Below are positions 1 through 4,205 of a stretch of DNA of 6,734 bases, piece after piece. Position 1 is the first letter of the stretch, and each line of letters begins with the position of its first letter. Position numbers and translations under genes: made by a program. A model generated the notes under the pieces. It saw only the letters and a list, made by a program, of their open reading frames with translations, did not search any database and was not told the origin of the DNA. Source of the stretch: Oscillospiraceae bacterium (lineage in GTDB: Bacteria > Bacillota > Clostridia > Oscillospirales > Oscillospiraceae); NCBI GenBank assembly GCA_029067025.1, contig JAIEFH010000141.1:1-6734 (forward strand), written 5' to 3'.

Positions 1-17
1 GAGTAGGAAATGAGATT

Positions 18-626
18 ATGTATCACCTGATTGAAATCAAAACTGTCCCCATTGAGATCGAGATGAAGGTCTCCCCCGCCAAGCTGGAACACACCCGCGG
101 AACCGTCGATCTGGAGATTTCCCGGAATGAGGGCGGGCTGAGCATTAAAAGCCGCCCCATCAAGCTGAACATTGACACCTTCGAGGCCCGCAATTCCGTG
201 GTCCCCACCGCCATGCGCTCCATTGAGCAGTATGCCCAACAGGGCCAGCAGGCCTCCTACACGGCCACCGCCACCTATGCCCAGCAGGGAAAGATGTTCC
301 TGGAGGCCAAGATCGGGCAGGATGTGATTGGGCAGATTTCGGCTGATTCCACCATGAAAGACTACAAACCCAACTCGAACATCAAGTTCCTGCCCTCTGA
401 GGGGCCTGAGATCACCTGGGATCCCGGCGAAATGCAGATCCGCTATGAGATGGATAAACTGAACTTTGACTGGCGGGTGAACCAGCCCCAGTTTGAGTTT
501 ACCCCCGGCGATATTGAGCTGTCCGTCACTCAGCGGCCCGACGTGATTATCAAGTACGTGGGCGGCCCGCTGTACGTTCCCCCCTCCTCCGATCCCAACT
601 ATGAGCCGGTGGACGTGCAGGCCTGA
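18..626 (+). CDS. DUF6470 family (YviE-like) flagellar-locus protein
   Basis: A 202-residue soluble protein with no signal peptide or membrane segment. I recognise it as a DUF6470/YviE-type protein from its N-terminal pattern (short beta strands such as IEIKTVPIEIEMKV, then an 'LEISRNEGGLSIKSRP' stretch), its overall length, and its place directly upstream of fliW, where this family sits in Bacillus and clostridial flagellar loci. The second half is rich in W/Y-containing beta-strand repeats (ITWDPGEMQIRYEMDKLNFDW), and the C-terminus is proline-rich. The molecular role of the family is not established; a link to flagellar assembly is inferred from context. The start ATG is preceded by an AGGA at 6-9 nt distance, weaker than the other ribosome binding sites here, which would suit a gene inside an operon entered from upstream. 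The upstream gene is outside the window. The next gene begins 39 nt after the stop. Confidence 0.8.
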   Translation: MYHLIEIKTVPIEIEMKVSPAKLEHTRGTVDLEISRNEGGLSIKSRPIKLNIDTFEARNSVVPTAMRSIEQYAQQGQQASYTATATYAQQGKMFLEAKIGQDVIGQISADSTMKDYKPNSNIKFLPSEGPEITWDPGEMQIRYEMDKLNFDWRVNQPQFEFTPGDIELSVTQRPDVIIKYVGGPLYVPPSSDPNYEPVDVQA

Positions 627-655
627 TTAACCCAGTGAAGCGCTGTCAAGCGCAT

Positions 656-660
656 GGAGG
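656..660 (+). promoter_or_regulatory. Ribosome binding site that fixes the fliW start at GTG 666
   Basis: GGAGG lies 5 nt before GTG 666. The alternative ATG at 654 overlaps this GGAGG and has no ribosome binding site of its own upstream. Translation from GTG gives MKLQTKYFG, which matches the normal FliW N-terminus. The bases ATGGA at 654-658 also fit the minimal CsrA recognition core ANGGA and overlap the ribosome binding site. A short inverted repeat, GCGCT-gtca-AGCGC (640-653), lies just upstream. Confidence 0.75.
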
Positions 661-665
661 TTTAC

Positions 666-1118
666 GTGAAGCTTCAAACCAAATATTTCGGCCAGATTGA
701 TTACGATGCAGAGGATATTGTCACTTTTTCCTGCGGCCTCTTTGGCTTCGAGGATGAGCATCAGTTCCTGCTTCTGCCCTTTGAGGGCAGCGCGGGCACT
801 CTGCTGTGTTTCCAAAGCGTCAGCACCCCCGCCCTGGCTTTCCTGGCTATGGATCCCTTTGCCCTGATGCCTGAGTACGCCCCTGTTCTCCAGCCCCAGG
901 AGCTGAAGGAGCTGGGCGTGAAGGACAGCCAGGAACTGGGCTTCTATGTGCTGTGCGTGGTGAAAAAGCCTGTGGCCGACAGCACGGTCAATCTCAAATG
1001 TCCCGTGGCCATCCATCCGGAGACCCGGGCGGCCCGCCAGGTCATTTTAGAGACCGATTCCTATGAAATGCGCCACCCCCTGGCCCAGTTCCGCACAGAG
1101 GAGGGCGCGCCATGTTGA
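666..1118 (+). CDS. fliW: Flagellar assembly factor FliW
   Basis: FliW is the cytoplasmic protein antagonist of CsrA. In Bacillus it is sequestered by unexported flagellin; when flagellin is secreted, FliW is freed, binds CsrA and relieves repression of flagellin translation. From GTG 666 the product is 150 residues, the usual FliW length. Family hallmarks are visible: the start MKLQTKYFGQIDYDAEDIV, then TFSCGLFGFEDEHQFLLLPF (residues about 20-39), the FQSVSTPALAFLAMDPF core (about 49-65), and the C-terminal TVNLKCPVAIHPETRAARQV segment (about 107-126). It sits between the DUF6470 gene and csrA. Its last codons overlap the csrA start (ATGTTGA), so the two partners are probably translationally coupled. 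An N-terminal extension to ATG 654 would add only four residues and is not supported by the ribosome binding site. Confidence 0.95.
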   Translation: MKLQTKYFGQIDYDAEDIVTFSCGLFGFEDEHQFLLLPFEGSAGTLLCFQSVSTPALAFLAMDPFALMPEYAPVLQPQELKELGVKDSQELGFYVLCVVKKPVADSTVNLKCPVAIHPETRAARQVILETDSYEMRHPLAQFRTEEGAPC

Positions 1119-1384
1119 TCCTGCAACGCAAAGCCGGCGAATCCCTGGTCATCGGCGAGGATATTACCATTCGGGTGGTTTCCGTGGACGGTATGCGGGT
1201 TCGGCTGGCCATCTCCGCGCCGGATGATGTACCCATCCTGCGCAGTGAGCTGGTCATCGCCACCGCTGCCAACCGGGAGTCCGCCATGGAGGAGGTTCCC
1301 CCCGCTGAGCTTTTGGATCTGCTGGGCGGCGTGCTGGACCATAAGATCCAACCCCCGGCGCCGCCGGAGCGAAAGGAGGACTGA
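1112..1384 (+). CDS. csrA: Carbon storage regulator CsrA, long form
   Basis: A homodimeric RNA-binding protein that represses translation by covering ribosome binding sites, in flagellated Firmicutes mainly that of flagellin. The first 48 residues are a clear CsrA core: MLILQRKAGESLVIGEDITI, then VRLAISAPDDVPILRSEL. RNA-contact positions L4, R6 and R44 are kept; position 42 is I instead of V, and position 43 is L instead of the usual H. The protein has 90 residues, longer than typical CsrA (about 60-75). The extra C-terminus (residues 49-90) looks like a helix (ESAMEEVPPAELLDLLGGVL) followed by a charged, proline-rich tail. In Bacillus, FliW acts through the CsrA C-terminal extension, so the extension may be the FliW contact. 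The ribosome binding site AGGAGGG (1099-1105) lies 6-7 nt before the ATG, inside fliW. The reading frames overlap by 7 nt. Confidence 0.95.
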   Translation: MLILQRKAGESLVIGEDITIRVVSVDGMRVRLAISAPDDVPILRSELVIATAANRESAMEEVPPAELLDLLGGVLDHKIQPPAPPERKED

Positions 1385-1387
1385 CCT

Positions 1388-1570
1388 ATGATGGAATCCA
1401 TCGCCGCCATGGCGATGAACATGAGCGCGGCATCCTTTGCCACCAATTACTCACTGGCCGTCACCAAGAAGATGATGGACAGCCAGGAGCTGGCCGGTCA
1501 AGAGCTTTTGAAAATGCTGGAAGCCGTACCCGCTCCCGCCAAGGGCCAGTATATTGACACCTACGCGTAA
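1388..1570 (+). CDS. YjfB-family putative motility protein
   Basis: A 60-residue protein matching the YjfB motility family: an N-terminal amphipathic segment (SIAAMAMNMSAASFA), then the family-typical core YSLAVTKKMMDSQELAGQELLKMLEAVP (about residues 21-48), and a short tail ending in YIDTYA. It has no signal peptide or membrane segment. Members are small and often encoded in flagellar or motility neighbourhoods; their molecular role is not known to me. It is the last gene of the operon: the start lies 3 nt after the csrA stop and is preceded by a strong AAAGGAGG (1372-1379) that itself lies in the csrA coding end. An ATG at 1391 is a possible alternative start one codon later but is less well spaced. 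A terminator follows directly. Confidence 0.88.
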   Translation: MMESIAAMAMNMSAASFATNYSLAVTKKMMDSQELAGQELLKMLEAVPAPAKGQYIDTYA

Positions 1571-1573
1571 CGG

Positions 1574-1610
1574 CAGAAAAAGCCGATCCGAGAGGATCGG
1601 CTTTTTGCTG
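1574..1610 (+). terminator. Intrinsic terminator of the fliW-csrA-yjfB operon
   Basis: A perfect 13-bp inverted repeat: AAAAAGCCGATCC (1577-1589), GAGA loop (1590-1593), GGATCGGCTTTTT (1594-1606). Three outer pairs (CAG/CTG) are possible beyond a one-base bulge. The right arm ends in five T, and the left arm in five A. It begins 3 nt after the yjfB stop codon. Confidence 0.93.
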
Positions 1611-1627
1611 TCTTGAGGTCAAAGTGA

Positions 1628-1654
1628 TTGATTCATCTTTGTCCTGGTTATAAT
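1628..1654 (+). promoter_or_regulatory. Probable sigma-A type promoter for the AAA+ gene
   Basis: A perfect -10 hexamer TATAAT lies at 1649-1654, in the 51-nt AT-rich gap between the terminator at 1610 and the next gene. The best -35 match is TTGATT (1628-1633), but the spacing of 15 nt is shorter than the ideal 17. Transcription from this -10 box would start near 1660-1662, at or next to the first ATG of the following open reading frame. Confidence 0.5.
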
Positions 1655-1661
1655 TTGGGAA

Positions 1662-3008
1662 ATGCGCGCACAAAGGAGGCGTTTCCCTCTGGAATTCTCC
1701 CAATTCTGCACCTGTGATCCCACGGGCTATTCCCAGCTCAAACGGCAGGTGGACGCCTGCGCCGGACTGGGCCGGAGCTACGAGTTCTCCCCGTGCCGGA
1801 TGCCGCCCGGGTGCTGTCCGGCTCAGGCTCAGGTGGGTTTCTGGCGGAGCGGCGGGGACTATCTGCTCTACTTCCGCCCTGCGGTGTCCTATGCCGGGGG
1901 CGACCCCCTCCTGCAGCGTTTTTTTGATCGGGGCCCCGTCCAGCGCTTCTCCGGCTTCCAGGCCATGGCCGACTGCCTCCGCTCCCTGGAGGGGGAACTG
2001 CGCCGGGGGGCCGCCCCCCTCCCCGACCTGTTCCAGCGGCTGAGAAATCATCTCCAGAATCGGGTACTGGGGCAGGAGCGGGCGGTGGAGGCCACGGCTT
2101 TCAAGCTGTCCGGCCATGTCTGCAAGCGGGAACCTCTCCGTCCCCTGTCCCTCATCTTCTACGGCCCCACCGGCGTGGGCAAATCGGAGCTTGGCAAAGC
2201 TATCGCCCCCGCCCTAAACGACTGCCTGGAGGTTGGGGACTACCGCCTGGTCTGGACAGAGCTGAATACCTTCACCGAGGGCCATTCCGCCTACCGCCTC
2301 ACGGGGGCGCCACCCGGATACGTGGGCTACGACGACCCGCCTGTGCTGGAGGCGGTGCGCCGCGGCCCCCACACTGTCTTTATGTTCGACGAGCTGGACA
2401 AGGCCCACCCGGAGGTGCTGAAAACCCTCATGTCTGTGCTGGACGAGGGCCGCTGCACCGCCCGCCGGGAGGACGGGCAGGGAAACCGGGAGCTGGACTT
2501 CCGCCGCTGCGTCTTTTTGTTCACCACCAATACCGATCTGTCCGACTTAGGCGGGCGCAGGCTGGGGTTTGCCTTGCCGCAGGAACTCAAAAAAGAGCCG
2601 GTTCCTTCGGCCCATGCGTCATCTGACCGCGCCGGACTGGCCCAGCAGCTCTATCAGGCGGACGAGCGCGCCCGGCTGGCCCTGGCCCGATCCGGCGTCC
2701 TGCGGGAGATCGCCGGGCGGTTCAGCGGCCTCATCGGTTTTCAGCCTTTGGACAGCGGCGCCAGAGCCGCGGTCACCGCCAAACAGATCGCCGCCTTGGG
2801 CCGGGAATATGGCCTGGAGATTGCCCAGGTGGCACCCGCCATTGTCCAGGCCCTCACTCCCCGGGAGGCTGTCTCCCCCCGATCCACCGTCCCCATGCTG
2901 GAGGGAATTCTCACACCCATCCTGCTGGCCCACGTTCCCCTGATCCGTCCGGGCACCCCCCTGTGCCTTACCGGCACGGTAGAGCATATGTACCTGATCC
3001 CGGCCTAA
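1662..3008 (+). CDS. Single-module Clp-like AAA+ ATPase with Cys-rich N-terminus
   Basis: 448 residues from ATG 1662. Residues about 134-427 resemble the second ATPase module of ClpA/ClpB/ClpC: RVLGQERAV (134-142), Walker A GPTGVGKS (168-175), pore loop GAPPGYVGYDD (215-225), Walker B VFMFDELDKAH (239-249), sensor-1 TTN (288-290), a candidate arginine finger in AGRFSGLIGF (R353) and a sensor-2-like R407. There is no first AAA module, middle domain or Clp N-domain. An LGF tripeptide at 301-303 sits where ClpA/ClpC/ClpX carry the ClpP-docking loop. Residues about 10-60 hold six cysteines (16, 18, 33, 45, 51, 52) in a domain I do not recognise. Expected activity is ATP-driven remodelling or unfolding by a hexamer; substrate and partner are unknown. 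The strong AAAGGAGG lies inside the frame at 1672-1679, so a CTG at 1689 (439 aa) is a serious alternative start. It appears to be transcribed alone, between two terminators. Confidence 0.85.
   Translation: MRAQRRRFPLEFSQFCTCDPTGYSQLKRQVDACAGLGRSYEFSPCRMPPGCCPAQAQVGFWRSGGDYLLYFRPAVSYAGGDPLLQRFFDRGPVQRFSGFQAMADCLRSLEGELRRGAAPLPDLFQRLRNHLQNRVLGQERAVEATAFKLSGHVCKREPLRPLSLIFYGPTGVGKSELGKAIAPALNDCLEVGDYRLVWTELNTFTEGHSAYRLTGAPPGYVGYDDPPVLEAVRRGPHTVFMFDELDKAHPEVLKTLMSVLDEGRCTARREDGQGNRELDFRRCVFLFTTNTDLSDLGGRRLGFALPQELKKEPVPSAHASSDRAGLAQQLYQADERARLALARSGVLREIAGRFSGLIGFQPLDSGARAAVTAKQIAALGREYGLEIAQVAPAIVQALTPREAVSPRSTVPMLEGILTPILLAHVPLIRPGTPLCLTGTVEHMYLIPA
1672..1679 (+). promoter_or_regulatory. Ribosome binding site inside the AAA+ reading frame
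   Basis: AAAGGAGG is a near-perfect ribosome binding site, but it lies 10-17 nt downstream of ATG 1662, so it cannot serve that start. The only in-frame candidate at proper distance is CTG 1689, 9 nt after the site; the next in-frame ATG is 1800, with no ribosome binding site. Together with the -10 box at 1649-1654 this suggests either a CTG start or a leaderless ATG 1662. Confidence 0.5.
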
Positions 3009-3049
3009 AAAGCGCTGAGAACGACAACCAGCCGCTCTCAGCGCTTTTT
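3007..3049. terminator. Bidirectional terminator between convergent genes
   Basis: A perfect 14-bp inverted repeat: AAAAAGCGCTGAGA (3007-3020), a 15-nt loop, TCTCAGCGCTTTTT (3036-3049). Both strands read a GC-containing stem ending in five T, so it can stop the AAA+ gene from the left and the membrane-protein gene from the right. The left arm includes the last two bases of the AAA+ stop codon; the minus-strand stop codon is 6 nt beyond the right arm. Confidence 0.93.
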
Positions 3050-3055
3050 CATGAT

Positions 3056-4177
3056 TCAGGGATAATCCTCCAGCTCCACAATCTCATTGGTGCTGGTATC
3101 CAAACGATACATATGCAGACCATCGACACTCATCAGATAGCTGCCTCTGAACCCGTTGGGGTTGGCCGCGTTGCTGCCATTGTAGACGTTGATCCGAATA
3201 CAGGCCACACCGTTTACCAGCTCGGTGGCGTCCATGGGGATCATCTCATACTCAGCCATAGACTCACCCTCCAGCCCCAACTGAATCGGGGCCATCTCCC
3301 GCATACGGTTCTGCGCTCCCCGTATGCTGAGGGCCTGCCCGGCGGGCACCGCGTTGTTGGGCGGAGCCGTGACTTTGCCCACTTCCTCATCCGCGGTAAC
3401 CACACACTCGCCGGGAGACCAGGTGATGCGCACCGTATGCACATAGGTGACGGGCTCCTCTTTCTCGGGGGCGGGCAGGGGCTCCGCCAGACCGGCGGCG
3501 AACCCGCTGCCGCTTCCGAGGAGAATTCCCTGGGCGGCACTTTGGAGATCCTCAAGCTTAATAGTTTCTGTCTCCTCCGCGGCTTCCTCCTTCACCACCG
3601 GGACGTTTCGGGCCAGCAGCACCATGCCCTCGTCCGTGGTGTAGTCCGGCTTATCTGTCTGGCGCACGAATTCCTCATCTACCACGCTGAAGCTGGGGCT
3701 CTCTTTGGCCAGCTGCGCCGCATAGGTTTCAGCGGCCTTGCCCGCGTTGTTCAAATCGGTATAGATATAGGTGATGGTCTTGGCTTTCTCCGCCTTGGCC
3801 CCGCTCTCATCTGCCTCCAGCGCCATGCCCACAATGGAAACATCGTCACCAATGGGAATCTCCGTGGGCAGCACAGGGGGCTCGGGCTCCACCGTGGCGG
3901 TAGCCTCTGGATCCTCGTCCGTCTTCCCGCTCAATCTGGGCCGTATCACGAAGAGGAACACGATGACCGCCGCCGCAATGATAACGGCCAGCGAGATGAG
4001 CAGAAGCGGCAAAGGGAGCTTTTTCTTGGGCTGCTGCCCCTCTTCCAGCCCCTCCACTTCCTCCGGGGCATTCTTCCCCTTCTTGACTTTTTTCGCCTTG
4101 GGGGGCTTCGCCTTCTGGGGCTTTTTGGGCTTTTTCTCTTTGGGGGCCTTAGGCTCCTTCGCTTTTTTTGTTGGCAT
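3056..4177 (-). CDS. Bitopic membrane protein with lysine-rich cytoplasmic tail, unknown function
   Basis: 373 residues, family not recognised. Three regions are visible. Residues 1-53 form a very basic tail with 20 lysines in PKK/KAKKVKK-type repeats, with a short acidic patch at 39-46. Residues about 54-78 are one strongly hydrophobic segment (LPLPLLLISLAVIIAAAVIV), and the positive-inside rule puts the N-terminus in the cytoplasm. Residues 79-373 would then be outside: an acidic, threonine/proline-rich linker (about 86-110), a mixed alpha/beta region (112-235), and a C-terminal beta-rich part containing CIRINVYNGSNAANPNGF (326-343) and SYLMSVDGLHMYRLD (346-360). The start ATG has AGAGGTG about 9 nt upstream. 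It lies 28 nt downstream of the FtsA-like gene on the same strand, so the two are probably one operon; this is the only functional hint. A plus-strand reading frame across the same DNA is judged a shadow. Confidence 0.8.
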   Translation of the reverse strand: MPTKKAKEPKAPKEKKPKKPQKAKPPKAKKVKKGKNAPEEVEGLEEGQQPKKKLPLPLLLISLAVIIAAAVIVFLFVIRPRLSGKTDEDPEATATVEPEPPVLPTEIPIGDDVSIVGMALEADESGAKAEKAKTITYIYTDLNNAGKAAETYAAQLAKESPSFSVVDEEFVRQTDKPDYTTDEGMVLLARNVPVVKEEAAEETETIKLEDLQSAAQGILLGSGSGFAAGLAEPLPAPEKEEPVTYVHTVRITWSPGECVVTADEEVGKVTAPPNNAVPAGQALSIRGAQNRMREMAPIQLGLEGESMAEYEMIPMDATELVNGVACIRINVYNGSNAANPNGFRGSYLMSVDGLHMYRLDTSTNEIVELEDYP

Positions 4178-4205
4178 GGAAACAACACCTCTTGCGTCCG
4201 CAGAG

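Noticed and set aside
1..13. GAG TAG at 1-6 (or TGA at 11-13) as the end of an upstream flagellar gene such as flgL
   Set aside because: Only two to four codons are visible, so neither frame nor identity can be supported.
654..656. ATG 654 as the fliW start
   Set aside because: It overlaps the GGAGG that serves GTG 666, has no ribosome binding site upstream, and would add four residues not typical of FliW.
627..1016. A minus-strand frame across fliW
   Set aside because: Shadow of FliW, which is recognised by sequence; no ribosome binding site or motif on the minus strand.
1104..1111. GGCGCGCC palindrome upstream of csrA as an operator
   Set aside because: It is a chance-level GC palindrome in the fliW coding end and in the spacer between the csrA ribosome binding site and start; no second copy or spacing pattern was found.
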